Positions 19,228 to 27,234 of a stretch of DNA of 43,902 nt are shown here, in pieces. Both the position numbers and the translations under genes were made by a program. This stretch comes from an uncultured Clostridia bacterium (GTDB taxonomy: Bacteria; Bacillota; Clostridia; TANB77; CAG-508): positions 1 to 43,902 of the forward strand of contig CALXRW010000013.1 in NCBI GenBank assembly GCA_944390965.1. Reading direction: 5' to 3'. The notes beneath the pieces are model-generated. The model saw only the letters and a program-made list of their open reading frames with translations. It was not told the DNA's origin and searched no databases. Numbering within the stretch: the first letter of the stretch is position 1; every line of letters starts with the position of its first letter.

Positions 19228-19851
19228 TTATTCTTCTGGTGAACTCTCTTCAATTATTTTCTTTATTATCTGATATTGATTTTGTACATCTTCTACACAG
19301 TGAATAAAAATGTCACTTCTATTCAATCTTTTGCGTCTTGTATTTCTATCATAAACATTTGTATAAATATGTATACTTCCTATGTGACATAATCTTTCCA
19401 ATATATTCTGATATATTCTAATTCCCACTATTGAACTATATTTTAAATTTTTTTCTACTTTATTTAAATCATTCGTTTTATATTCTATTTTCGTCAAATA
19501 AAAATTATATTCTATGCCATGATATTTATTTTTTATACATACTAATCTTATTAGAACATATGCTACTATAATACAAATAATTATACTTAAAACAATTTCA
19601 ATTGGATAATAAAATATAGTTTGTCCAAAAATGGGAAATAAAAATAATAAAAAAATAAATGAAATTTCTATTAATGTTACTAATAGATAATACTTTAAAT
19701 TAAATTTTGGAATTATGGTATATTTTACCTGATTATCTTCTATTATCCTTTTTCTTTTAACTAATTTTGTTTCTTCCATTCTATCGTATCCACATTTATG
19801 ACAAAATCTTGCATCATCACTCATCTCGGTTCCACAGTTTATACAGAACAT
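19228..19851 (-). CDS. zinc-ribbon membrane protein with PH-like domain (pair 2, gene 2)
   Basis: Function unknown. The 207-residue protein has an N-terminal zinc ribbon (MFCINCG, then RFCHKCGYD), a basic linker, two strong membrane segments (about 55-77 and 85-107) and a PH-like C terminus (YLTKIEYKTNDLNKVEKNLKY). The ATG follows GGAGGA. Sequence and order match the gene at 16193-16831. It probably acts with its partner 14 bases upstream. Confidence 0.7.
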   Translation of the reverse strand: MFCINCGTEMSDDARFCHKCGYDRMEETKLVKRKRIIEDNQVKYTIIPKFNLKYYLLVTLIEISFIFLLFLFPIFGQTIFYYPIEIVLSIIICIIVAYVLIRLVCIKNKYHGIEYNFYLTKIEYKTNDLNKVEKNLKYSSIVGIRIYQNILERLCHIGSIHIYTNVYDRNTRRKRLNRSDIFIHCVEDVQNQYQIIKKIIEESSPEE

Positions 19852-19865
19852 ACGAGTTCCTCCTT

Positions 19866-20480
19866 CTACACTTTTATAATTTCTTTAATTTTATTATAAA
19901 TTATATCAACATTTTTAATACTTTTTAAAATAATCACGCCACTTTTTTTTCTTCCTTCATCTGTATATAAATAAATTGTTCCCAGACCGTAATATTTTTG
20001 TATAAAAGTCTGAGCTTTCGAAATTTGTGTTATTTCTTTATATTCTAGTTCTTGTTCTGTTCCATTTTCGCAACCAGCATTATATACCAATTTGTTATGA
20101 TAAAAGAGAAAAAAAGCCCTTTCAAATTGTTTTTTCTCAAAAATAGCTTTTGAAACTATAATAGCAATCATAGGAATAAATATCATAAAAATAACAGCAA
20201 TAGGGGCATAAATTTCGTTAAAATCAATGTTGTGCATATTTGTTTTTTGAATTTTATTTATGACTGCTGCTATTAAAAGAATGAAACAGGGAGAACATAT
20301 CAAAATTTCGAGTAATAAAGCAGGTATTACAGAATATGAAAGTTTATAGGTAGGTTTTATTTTCATTAAAACTTCTTCGCTATCTATTGTTTTATTTTCT
20401 GAATGAGAAAAAGGCATTCCACATCTCCAGCAAAATTCTGCTGTATCTGGCAATTGAAAACCACATTTTTCACAAAACAT
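19866..20480 (-). CDS. zinc-ribbon membrane protein with PH-like domain (pair 2, gene 1)
   Basis: Function unknown. The 204-residue protein starts MFCEKCG (second half of ribbon EFCWRCGM), followed by two membrane segments (about 45-75 and 92-117) and a beta-rich PH-like part. The ATG at 20480 is chosen because GGGAGG lies seven bases upstream. It is a paralog of 16845-17435. Confidence 0.7.
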   Translation of the reverse strand: MFCEKCGFQLPDTAEFCWRCGMPFSHSENKTIDSEEVLMKIKPTYKLSYSVIPALLLEILICSPCFILLIAAVINKIQKTNMHNIDFNEIYAPIAVIFMIFIPMIAIIVSKAIFEKKQFERAFFLFYHNKLVYNAGCENGTEQELEYKEITQISKAQTFIQKYYGLGTIYLYTDEGRKKSGVIILKSIKNVDIIYNKIKEIIKV

Positions 20481-20518
20481 AAAATTTCCTCCCATCGTTA
20501 ATATATTCTATTATATTT

Positions 20519-20547
20519 ATTATATCTTTTTCCCTGTTTTTTTTCAA
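20519..20547 (-). promoter_or_regulatory. promoter of zinc-ribbon pair 2
   Basis: On the minus strand TTGAAA (20547-20542), 17 bases, TATAAT (20524-20519), the counterpart of the pair 1 promoter. Confidence 0.65.
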
Positions 20548-20560
20548 TATCTGACATATC

Positions 20561-20589
20561 TTGAATTTATACCTTTTTTTTTGTATAAT
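20561..20589 (+). promoter_or_regulatory. promoter of the L,D-transpeptidase gene
   Basis: TTGAAT (20561-20566), 17 bases, TATAAT (20584-20589). It is divergent from the zinc-ribbon pair 2 promoter. Confidence 0.7.
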
Positions 20590-20620
20590 AAGCTATATTA
20601 ATTTTGAGAGGGAGGAAATA

Positions 20621-21412
20621 TTGAAAAAGAAATTTGATATACCACTTTTTATCTTCATATCTTTTATTGTTTGTACTTTAATTGCTTTGATAGTATGTTT
20701 ATGTATATCATGGTATGATATAACTAATAAATCATTAGTATCAGTTGCTGCAACAAATTCATATTCATTATATCCTGTTACAGAAACACAATCTCAGGTC
20801 AAACAGGAAAAAGAAGAAATTATCGTTGTTTCTCTTAATTATGGTGGAATGCAACAAAATAATACTTCTGAATTAGGAAAATTGGTTCCTATTCCAGAAA
20901 TTCCAAAATATTATATTAAAATTAATTGCTCTGCCAACACAATTACTGTTTATCAAAAAGATCAATTAGGAAATTTTACTGTTCCTGTAAAAGCTTTTGC
21001 TTGTTCTACTGGAACGGCAACACCAAGGTCAGGGACTTATCCTCTTACCAGTTATAAAGCGAATTGGGTTCCTCTTTTTGGAGATGTTTATGGTCAATAT
21101 GGTTGGCAAGTAACCGGACATATCATGTTACACTCTGTTCCTTATACCAAATTATATGATAAAAGTAGCTTAACTTATTATAATTACGATAGATTAGGAA
21201 CTTCTGCTTCTTCTGGATGTATTAGGTTAACAGTAGCAGATGCCAAATGGATTTATGATAATTGCATTGTAGGAACCATTGTTGAATTTTATTCTGATTC
21301 AAACAATCCTGGTCCTTTAGGAAAACCAGAAACGCAAAAGATTTCTGGAAATTATCGTTTACGCGGATGGGACCCTACAGACCCTGATCCTAATAATCCT
21401 TGGAATACATAA
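20621..21412 (+). CDS. L,D-transpeptidase (YkuD domain), membrane-anchored
   Basis: Forms 3-3 peptide cross-links or attaches proteins to peptidoglycan outside the membrane. I place the start at TTG 20621, with GGAGG five bases upstream and a promoter just before; longer reading frames would run into that promoter. The 263 residues comprise a membrane segment (about 10-35), a short linker, and the YkuD domain (about 100-235) with its HIMLHSVP motif and the catalytic Cys in SSGCIRLT. A Pro/Asn-rich tail follows. Confidence 0.9.
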   Translation: MKKKFDIPLFIFISFIVCTLIALIVCLCISWYDITNKSLVSVAATNSYSLYPVTETQSQVKQEKEEIIVVSLNYGGMQQNNTSELGKLVPIPEIPKYYIKINCSANTITVYQKDQLGNFTVPVKAFACSTGTATPRSGTYPLTSYKANWVPLFGDVYGQYGWQVTGHIMLHSVPYTKLYDKSSLTYYNYDRLGTSASSGCIRLTVADAKWIYDNCIVGTIVEFYSDSNNPGPLGKPETQKISGNYRLRGWDPTDPDPNNPWNT

Positions 21413-21419
21413 TATTAAT

Positions 21420-21448
21420 AGAGATGCTCATACAAAAAGAGCATCTCT
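21420..21448. terminator. bidirectional terminator
   Basis: AGAGATGCTC and its exact complement GAGCATCTCT flank a nine-base A-rich loop, between the convergent transpeptidase and substrate-binding protein genes. Confidence 0.8.
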
Positions 21449-21460
21449 TATTTATCATTC

Positions 21461-22489
21461 CTATTTTGTACTTGCTTCTTCTGCATATTTATTATTTACT
21501 ACTTTATCATAAGGTGCTTTTTGTGTTAATTCCTCTGCTTCTGTCATAACTGTTTGTAATAATTCAAAAGATTCTTGTGTCATAACTGGTGTTGTATTCC
21601 AAGCATCAATATCTTTATATTTTTGCACAACCGTTTCTAGTAAATCGATTTCTGTGTCTGGGAAAAAACTTGCTATTGCTTCTGCTACTTCTCTAGCTGT
21701 ATGCTCTGCTACCCATTTTTGGCCTTGATAAACACTATTGGTAAATCTTTGAATGATGTCTTCGTTTTCCTCAATATAGCTTTTCTTTGCAAAATATGCG
21801 GTATAAGGTATTTCTCCTGCTGCTTCCCCTACTGATGCTACAATATATCCTTTTCCTGATTGTTCAATCATAGAAGCTGTTGGCTCAAATAAAGTAACAT
21901 ATTCCGCTTCTCCTCCTGTAAAAGCACCAGCCATAAGGTCAAATTTAATACTATCATCTAATACCATATCTGTTTGTGGATTCATACCATTTTTCTTAAT
22001 AACATATTCTAGCGTCATATAAGGCACTCCACCTTTTCTACCTGGAATAATAGTTGTTCCTTTCAAATTTTCCCATTTAAAATCATCTTGTTTTGTTTTG
22101 CTTACTAAAAATGAACCATCTTTTTTGGTTAATTGTGCAAATACTTGGGTGTAATCTTCTTTCCCTTCATTATAAACATAAATAGATGCTTCTGGTCCTG
22201 CGAATCCGATATCCACCTGATTTGCTAATACTGCCGTCATAACGGTATCTGCCCCTGTTCCTGTTATTAATTCTATATTGATACCATTTTCCTCAAAAAA
22301 GCCATTATTGATTGCGGCATATTGAGGTGCATAGAATACGGAACGTGTTACTTCGCTTACTGTTAAATCTACCATTTCTTTTGTCTCTCCTGTCTGCGTT
22401 GTTGGTTCAGTATTTTTGTGTAAGAAAAATCCTAGGATTCCTGCTATAGCAAGAATTACTATAATAGTGATTATAATGTATTTTTTCAA
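21461..22489 (-). CDS. ABC transporter substrate-binding protein (NMT1/ThiY/SsuA-like)
   Basis: Extracytoplasmic binding protein of an importer of the nitrate/sulfonate/pyrimidine-precursor group; the ligand is not predictable here. The 342 residues start at TTG (AAGGATG upstream) with a membrane segment (about 3-23) and no lipobox Cys, so it is probably held by an uncleaved anchor. Family motifs include FYAPQYAAINNGFFEENGINIE and VDIGFAGPEASIY. It is the last gene of the minus-strand order ATPase, permease, binding protein. No thiamine or sulfur genes adjoin. Confidence 0.88.
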   Translation of the reverse strand: MKKYIIITIIVILAIAGILGFFLHKNTEPTTQTGETKEMVDLTVSEVTRSVFYAPQYAAINNGFFEENGINIELITGTGADTVMTAVLANQVDIGFAGPEASIYVYNEGKEDYTQVFAQLTKKDGSFLVSKTKQDDFKWENLKGTTIIPGRKGGVPYMTLEYVIKKNGMNPQTDMVLDDSIKFDLMAGAFTGGEAEYVTLFEPTASMIEQSGKGYIVASVGEAAGEIPYTAYFAKKSYIEENEDIIQRFTNSVYQGQKWVAEHTAREVAEAIASFFPDTEIDLLETVVQKYKDIDAWNTTPVMTQESFELLQTVMTEAEELTQKAPYDKVVNNKYAEEASTK

Positions 22490-22535
22490 GTTTTACTCAT
22501 CCTTTCTTGTTATGTTAAAAGACATTTGGGAGTTA

Positions 22536-22561
22536 AGTAGGCTATTTTTAAATAGCCTACT
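22536..22561. promoter_or_regulatory. intercistronic hairpin between permease and binding-protein genes
   Basis: AGTAGGCTATTT is followed almost at once by its complement AAATAGCCTACT (12 bp). In the gene direction no T-run follows, so it may protect or separate the two mRNA parts (binding proteins are usually made in excess) rather than terminate. Confidence 0.45.
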
Positions 22562-22578
22562 ATATATTTTTACAAGCC

Positions 22579-23392
22579 TTAATTTCCAAATTTATGAGAT
22601 TTTTGAATAATTTTTTCCAAAAAGACGACTGATTGATACATGATAGCAGCTACTATTGCTAATAATATAACACTTGCCATTACTAAATCTAATTTAAAAA
22701 CTTGCCCTCCGTAAACAATCAAATATCCAATTCCTGCTTTTGAAACTAAAAATTCTCCTGATATTACTCCAACTAAGGATAATCCAATATTTACTTTTAA
22801 TGTATTAATAAATGTGGAAAGGTTTGCTGGTATCATAATTTTGGTTAATATCTGAAATTTATTACAATTAAATGTTTTTGCCATTTTTATTTTTTCTTTG
22901 TCTGTATTTTGAAAACCATTTGAAATTTCTAATATGGTTACAATAAGAGAAATGGAAATTGCCATCACAATAATAGCTGGCATTCCTGCTCCCACCCATA
23001 TAATAATGATAGGACCCAAAGATACTTTTGGCAAACTATTTAACACTACTAAAAACGGTTCTGCTACTTTTGCTAAAAATGGTGACCACCATAAAACAAT
23101 TGCAATTAAAATACCGTAAAATTGTCCCTGTTAGAAATCCAATTATTGTTTCTAAAGAAGTTATCCCAATATGTTTTAATAAATCATTCTGCGATAAATT
23201 TGTTAGTGTCTCCCAGACTCTACTTGGTTGGCTTGTAATAAAACTATCAATTACATTTGCATTTGCTAATATTTCCCATAAAATAATAAATCCTAAAACA
23301 ATTGCTAATTGTGTTACAATAACAACAACTTTTTTCGCTTTTACTTTTCTTAAGTATTGCTTTCTATCCTCTGATATTGCTTTATTCTTCAT
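22579..23392 (-). CDS. ABC transporter permease (SsuC/ThiX-like), read through a +1 shift at CGG
   Basis: Membrane subunit of the importer. Frame 0 from ATG 23392 gives membrane segment 1 and enters the second (GFLTGTIL), then reads CGG at 23116-23114 and loses similarity. Skipping one base yields TGTIL-G-ILIAIVLWWSPFLAKV, a normal membrane helix, and runs into the rest of the domain with the ABC-contact EAA-like loop (NGFQNTDKEKIKMAKTFNCNKFQIL) to 22579. The sum is 270 residues, the expected size. The start overlaps the ATPase gene by 11 bases, as in an intact operon. Only this one base separates it from a normal gene. Confidence 0.85.
23114..23116 (-). other. candidate CGG +1 recoding site 3
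   Basis: Frame 0 reads ATT-TTA-CGG-TAT. Skipping C gives TTA-(C)-GGT-ATT-TTA-ATT, Leu-Gly-Ile-Leu-Ile. CGG is codon 93. Here frame 0 stays open for about 25 codons after the site, so the break is not simply next to a stop. Confidence 0.7.
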
Positions 23393-24155
23393 CTTTTACT
23401 TCCAGCTCCTTCCATAAGTCGTTAAAATACTTGCTGAACTTTGGGCTATTTCTACAATTAATTGGTGTTCTGTTTTCCATTTCAAAATCAATGGTATGAA
23501 TATTTTGGATTTTTGCTGGTCTTTGGCTTAATACAATTACCCTGTCTGCCATACTAATTGCTTCTGAAATATCATGTGTTACCATAAGAACTGTTATTTT
23601 TTCATTTTTTAAAATATGAAAAATATCATTTGTAACCATAATCCTTGTTTGGTAATCTAATGCAGAAAAAGCTTCATCTAATAAAAGAATTTTAGGTTTA
23701 ATTGCTAATGTTCGAATCAATGCTACTCTTTGTCTCATTCCTCCTGATAATTGATTTGGATATTTATCTTTAAATTCATATAATTTATATTTTTTTAGTA
23801 AATTTAATACATATTCTTCATTTTCTTTGTCTTTCATATGCTTTACTTCTAGTCCAAATATTACATTTTGATAGATAGTACGCCATTCTAAAAGACTATC
23901 TTTTTGTAACATATATCCAATTTTAGGTGATATGTTTGTGATTTCTTCTCCTTCTAGTAAAATTTTCCCGGTTGTTTTTGGTTCCAATCCTGCAATAATA
24001 GATAAAAGTGTTGATTTCCCACATCCGCTCGGTCCAATGATGCTAATAAATTCTCCTGGTTTTACTCCAAATTGAATTTTTTCAATTGCAATAATCTCCC
24101 CATTCTTTGCTTGATACTTTTTGGTAATATCTTGTATTTTCAATATTTCTTCCAT
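23382..24155 (-). CDS. ABC transporter ATP-binding protein (SsuB/TauB-like)
   Basis: ATPase of the same importer. The 257-residue protein has all motifs: Walker A GPSGCGKST, Q-loop MLQKDSL, signature LSGGMRQRVALIR, Walker B ILLLDEAFSALD and the switch His in MVTHDISEA. The ATG has AGGAGG upstream. It is the first gene of the transporter operon. Confidence 0.93.
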   Translation of the reverse strand: MEEILKIQDITKKYQAKNGEIIAIEKIQFGVKPGEFISIIGPSGCGKSTLLSIIAGLEPKTTGKILLEGEEITNISPKIGYMLQKDSLLEWRTIYQNVIFGLEVKHMKDKENEEYVLNLLKKYKLYEFKDKYPNQLSGGMRQRVALIRTLAIKPKILLLDEAFSALDYQTRIMVTNDIFHILKNEKITVLMVTHDISEAISMADRVIVLSQRPAKIQNIHTIDFEMENRTPINCRNSPKFSKYFNDLWKELEVKDEE

Positions 24156-24232
24156 AAGTTGTTCCTCCTAAATATGTCTTTGCTTATAATATATTCTAGA
24201 TAACATAAAATGGTGAGAAAGGATATTTATTA

Positions 24233-24550
24233 TTAAAAATTTTCTTTTTTTAATTGATTAAATTGTTCTTGTACTTTGTTTTCTACTTCTTTTGTTTTCT
24301 CTGTATTTAAGAAAAATTTTCTTCCTCTTTTATCTAAAATATCTCCTTCTTTTACACTTGTTGGTAATTCAACATATGGTATTTCTATCATTTCTTTACT
24401 TTTTCTATTTTCTAAAACTGCCATTTCTCCCTCAATCCTATCTAATGTATAACTAGCACCTTCTAGAAAATCTTGTAACTCCTTTATAAATTCAGAAATG
24501 GGTTCTTCTCTTTTTCCCATATCTTTTCTCGTGAATTCATCAATTCTCAT
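24233..24550 (-). CDS. DUF3006 domain protein
   Basis: Unknown function. The 105-residue protein has a variable N-terminal 35 residues and a DUF3006-type domain (YTLDRIEGEMAVLENR, LPTSVKEGDIL). It is divergent from a ComEC-like hydrolase whose downstream neighbour (25540-25767) is a second DUF3006 protein, so the three genes probably work together. ATG after AAGGAAG. Confidence 0.75.
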   Translation of the reverse strand: MRIDEFTRKDMGKREEPISEFIKELQDFLEGASYTLDRIEGEMAVLENRKSKEMIEIPYVELPTSVKEGDILDKRGRKFFLNTEKTKEVENKVQEQFNQLKKENF

Positions 24551-24612
24551 AAAACATCTTCCTTTCTATTATTTAATTTGATATAATATTTTCATATTAG
24601 AGGTGGAATTAT

Positions 24613-25518
24613 ATGAAACGTAAACAAAAGCATAAATTAAAATATCTTTTTATTTTATTGATATTATTCGTTGGAACTTTAGTAGGAGGAGAATTTGTTT
24701 TTGAACCTTTTGAAAACAAATTAGAAGAAACTGCAAGTTTGCCAATTGATGGTTCTGTTTTGCAAGTTTATTTTTTTGATGTTGGACAAGCTGATTGTTC
24801 TTTGGTATTAAACCAAGGAAAGTCTATGCTAATAGATGGTGGAAATGATAAAGATGGGGCTACTATCACAGAATATTTAAAAAATTCTCTTGGGATTTCT
24901 AAATTAGATGTTGTAATTGCAACACACCCCCATGCAGACCATATTGGCGGATTAGATACGATTATAGATTCTTTTGAAATAGGAGAAATCTACATGCCAA
25001 ACTGTACCTCTACTGATATACAATTCGAAGAATTATTAGATGTAATAGAGAAGAAAAATTTGAGTATAACTGTCCCAGAAATAGATGATACTTTTACCAT
25101 TGGAAGTGCCAAATGCACAATTATGAATGTGGATAATACAGAACCTGAAAATAAAAATTTATCCTCTATTGTTTTACGATTGGCTTTTGGAAAGCAAAGT
25201 TTCCTTTTCACAGGAGATAGTGAAGAAAAAAATGAGGCTTCACGTACATGGCCAAAAACAAATGTCTTAAAAGTAGGCCACCATGGTTCTGATACAAGCA
25301 GTTCTCAGGAGTTTTTAGATACTTTACAGCCAGAAATTGCGATTATTTCTGTAGGTAGAGATAATTCTTATTCTCATCCCAAAAAGGAAGTTTTGGATAG
25401 ATTGCAAAATATAGGTGCTTCTATTTATAGAACAGATATGGATGGTACTATTTTAATTACTTGCGATGGTACTGAGAATACAATTTCTACCATAGAAGTT
25501 TCTTTAGAAGGTCAATAA
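24613..25518 (+). CDS. ComEC-like metallo-beta-lactamase fold hydrolase, secreted
   Basis: Resembles the hydrolase part of the DNA-uptake protein ComEC without its channel. The 301 residues start with a membrane anchor (about 9-30), followed by the beta-lactamase fold: FFDVGQADCSLV, metal motif THPHADHIGG, LFTGDSEE, VGHHGSDTS and SYSHP. Such stand-alone proteins are often secreted nucleases or phosphodiesterases of unsettled role. ATG after AGAGGTGG. Confidence 0.88.
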   Translation: MKRKQKHKLKYLFILLILFVGTLVGGEFVFEPFENKLEETASLPIDGSVLQVYFFDVGQADCSLVLNQGKSMLIDGGNDKDGATITEYLKNSLGISKLDVVIATHPHADHIGGLDTIIDSFEIGEIYMPNCTSTDIQFEELLDVIEKKNLSITVPEIDDTFTIGSAKCTIMNVDNTEPENKNLSSIVLRLAFGKQSFLFTGDSEEKNEASRTWPKTNVLKVGHHGSDTSSSQEFLDTLQPEIAIISVGRDNSYSHPKKEVLDRLQNIGASIYRTDMDGTILITCDGTENTISTIEVSLEGQ

Positions 25519-25539
25519 AATACCAAAAGGAGAATGAAA

Positions 25540-25767
25540 ATGATATTTTTTACGATAAACCGTTTTGAAGGAAATATAGCGATTTTGGAAAATCGAGAGA
25601 CAAAAGAAATGTTAGAAGTTTCTTTATCTTCTCTCCCCAATAATAGTAAAGAAGGAGATATTCTTAAATGGGAAAATCATAAATTTTTATATGATAAGGA
25701 AAAAACAAAACAAGAAAAAAAACGTATACACGATAAATTTCAAAATTTACGTAAAATAAAAGAGTAA
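25540..25767 (+). CDS. DUF3006 domain protein (small)
   Basis: 75 residues matching the DUF3006 pattern (FTINRFEGNIAILENRETKE, LPNNSKEGDIL) and similar to 24233-24550. ATG 25540 is chosen because AGGAG lies seven bases upstream; the ATG six bases earlier is too close. Probably cotranscribed with the ComEC-like hydrolase 21 bases upstream. Confidence 0.75.
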   Translation: MIFFTINRFEGNIAILENRETKEMLEVSLSSLPNNSKEGDILKWENHKFLYDKEKTKQEKKRIHDKFQNLRKIKE

Positions 25768-25784
25768 GATTTCTTTCTTACTCT
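25761..25784. terminator. bidirectional terminator holding both stop codons
   Basis: AGAGTAAGA and TCTTACTCT form a 9-bp hairpin. The TAA stop of the DUF3006 gene (25765-25767) and the TAA stop of the convergent fic gene (25780-25778) both lie in it. Confidence 0.6.
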
Positions 25785-26410
25785 ATTATATTCTCTTCTT
25801 TTTCTTTATATCCTCCCATGGCATCAAATATAATTCTTTGCAGATAGCTTCTATCTGCGTATTGCCCATCACATGCTTTTACAAAAGCTTTTCTCACATA
25901 TCCAAAATTTTGTAATAATAATTGAAAATTGAATGGAAATCCCTTTTCTTTTGCAAACTGTGCTGAAAATGCTACAACGCTTCTAGTATTTCCATCACGA
26001 AAAGGATGTACTTGCCATAAACTAGCAAATAATTCTGTAAATTTTGCAGCTCTCGTTGTAACTGACATAGCGTTCCATTTTTGTTTATTAATTTCTTTTA
26101 AATATTGTTTCGTTTGAGGAGCAATATCTTTTGGAAATGCATAACGAATTGTATCTCCTCCTAAAATTTCCTCTGGTTTTTCCATTTGAACAATTCTATA
26201 ATTTCCCGCCCAGTCAAAAACATCTCCCAAGATATGTTTATGAATTGCTCTTAAATATTCATCATCTAATTTATCATGTTCTATACTCCCTACAGATAGT
26301 AATTTTGCAAAACATATATCTGCTTCTGCTTGTCTTAATTTTTCATAATCTTTTATACCTAATTTATTCTTTAAAACGGGAACATCATCATATAAATACG
26401 GATCGTTCAT
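25778..26410 (-). CDS. fic: Fic family AMP-transferase (toxin)
   Basis: Fic enzymes transfer AMP from ATP to target proteins; bacterial stand-alone forms are commonly toxins acting on gyrase and topoisomerase IV. The 210-residue protein contains the complete active-site motif HPFRDGNTR and the flap region (RIVQMEKPEEILGGD). The upstream 63-residue VbhA-like gene, 11 bases away, marks it as a class I Fic toxin with separate antitoxin. Last gene of the trmL-nudix-vbhA-fic operon. Confidence 0.9.
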   Translation of the reverse strand: MNDPYLYDDVPVLKNKLGIKDYEKLRQAEADICFAKLLSVGSIEHDKLDDEYLRAIHKHILGDVFDWAGNYRIVQMEKPEEILGGDTIRYAFPKDIAPQTKQYLKEINKQKWNAMSVTTRAAKFTELFASLWQVHPFRDGNTRSVVAFSAQFAKEKGFPFNFQLLLQNFGYVRKAFVKACDGQYADRSYLQRIIFDAMGGYKEKEENIIE

Positions 26411-26421
26411 TTTTTCTCCTT

Positions 26422-26613
26422 TTATTGATATTTTTCCAATATTCTCTTTTGAATTTCCTCTATTTCTATAGTACCATCAATGTATTGTTTTGCCAATTCC
26501 ATCACTTCATCACTTGGTCTATCAGCACCCATAAGCTCAATTGCTAATGCTCTTTTTACTATTTCCTTTCTTTCTTCTTTTGTTGTATCTGCAATTAAAT
26601 ACTTTTCTTCCAC
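26422..26613 (-). CDS. vbhA: VbhA-type antitoxin of Fic
   Basis: 63-residue partner of the adjacent Fic protein, with the antitoxin layout (a first helix RKEIVKRALAIELMG, then PSDEVMELAKQYIDG). Canonical antitoxins carry an inhibitory (S/T)xxxE(G/N) motif in the first helix; in my alignment the positions are Ile, Gly and Ala here, so the key Ser and Glu seem absent. Confidence 0.75.
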   Translation of the reverse strand: MEEKYLIADTTKEERKEIVKRALAIELMGADRPSDEVMELAKQYIDGTIEIEEIQKRILEKYQ

Positions 26614-26618
26614 TGTTC

Positions 26619-27176
26619 TTATTCTCCTTTTAGTTTATTTATTAATTTTTGATAAATTGGTTTCATTCTTGTCTCATTGGAAACAGATATCACTTCATCC
26701 ATATTTACCCATTTTACCCCACTATTTTCATCCTCTTTAATGTGCAATTTCTCTGTTTCTGGGACCTCTAATAAAAAAGTAGTATTTAAATGCACATGGG
26801 AAGCAACTTGTTTTCCTCTTTTTATATGTGGATCAACTCCAATGATTTCTAGTGAAAAAATTTCTTTTTGAATTGGTCTTACGTGCGTAATTCCAGTTTC
26901 TTCTTTTAATTCTCTTATGGCAACACTTAACACATCTTCTTCACCATCACAGTGTCCTCCTGTCCAACCCCAAGATTGATAAATATTATGGTATATCATC
27001 AATACTTTCGTTCTATCCGGATTTACTGCCCACGCAGAGCTTGTAAAATGTCCTATTTCATTTTTTCTCGTTAATACATCCTCAAAAATATCCATATATT
27101 TTAACATCATCTCTTTATCTTTTTCCTCTTCCGCATTATAAGGAATATAATTTTCGATTTGCTCTCTTAAACTCAT
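26619..27176 (-). CDS. Nudix hydrolase
   Basis: Hydrolyses a nucleoside diphosphate linked to another moiety; substrate unknown. The Nudix box is complete (GHCDGEEDVLSVAIRELKEE then TGI). About 185 residues; the start could also be the ATG at 27188, which is too close to the AAGGA ribosome site. Five bases separate it from vbhA. Confidence 0.88.
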   Translation of the reverse strand: MSLREQIENYIPYNAEEEKDKEMMLKYMDIFEDVLTRKNEIGHFTSSAWAVNPDRTKVLMIYHNIYQSWGWTGGHCDGEEDVLSVAIRELKEETGITHVRPIQKEIFSLEIIGVDPHIKRGKQVASHVHLNTTFLLEVPETEKLHIKEDENSGVKWVNMDEVISVSNETRMKPIYQKLINKLKGE

Positions 27177-27234
27177 TTTTAATTTCATTCCTTTCTAGGA
27201 CACAAAATTGTAATTGTTTCTCAATCTTAGGCCC

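Noticed and set aside
21461-24155. Naming the ABC importer as thiamine-precursor, sulfonate or nitrate specific.
   Set aside because: Binding-protein similarity is shared by all these groups, no pathway gene or riboswitch adjoins, and the residues do not decide.
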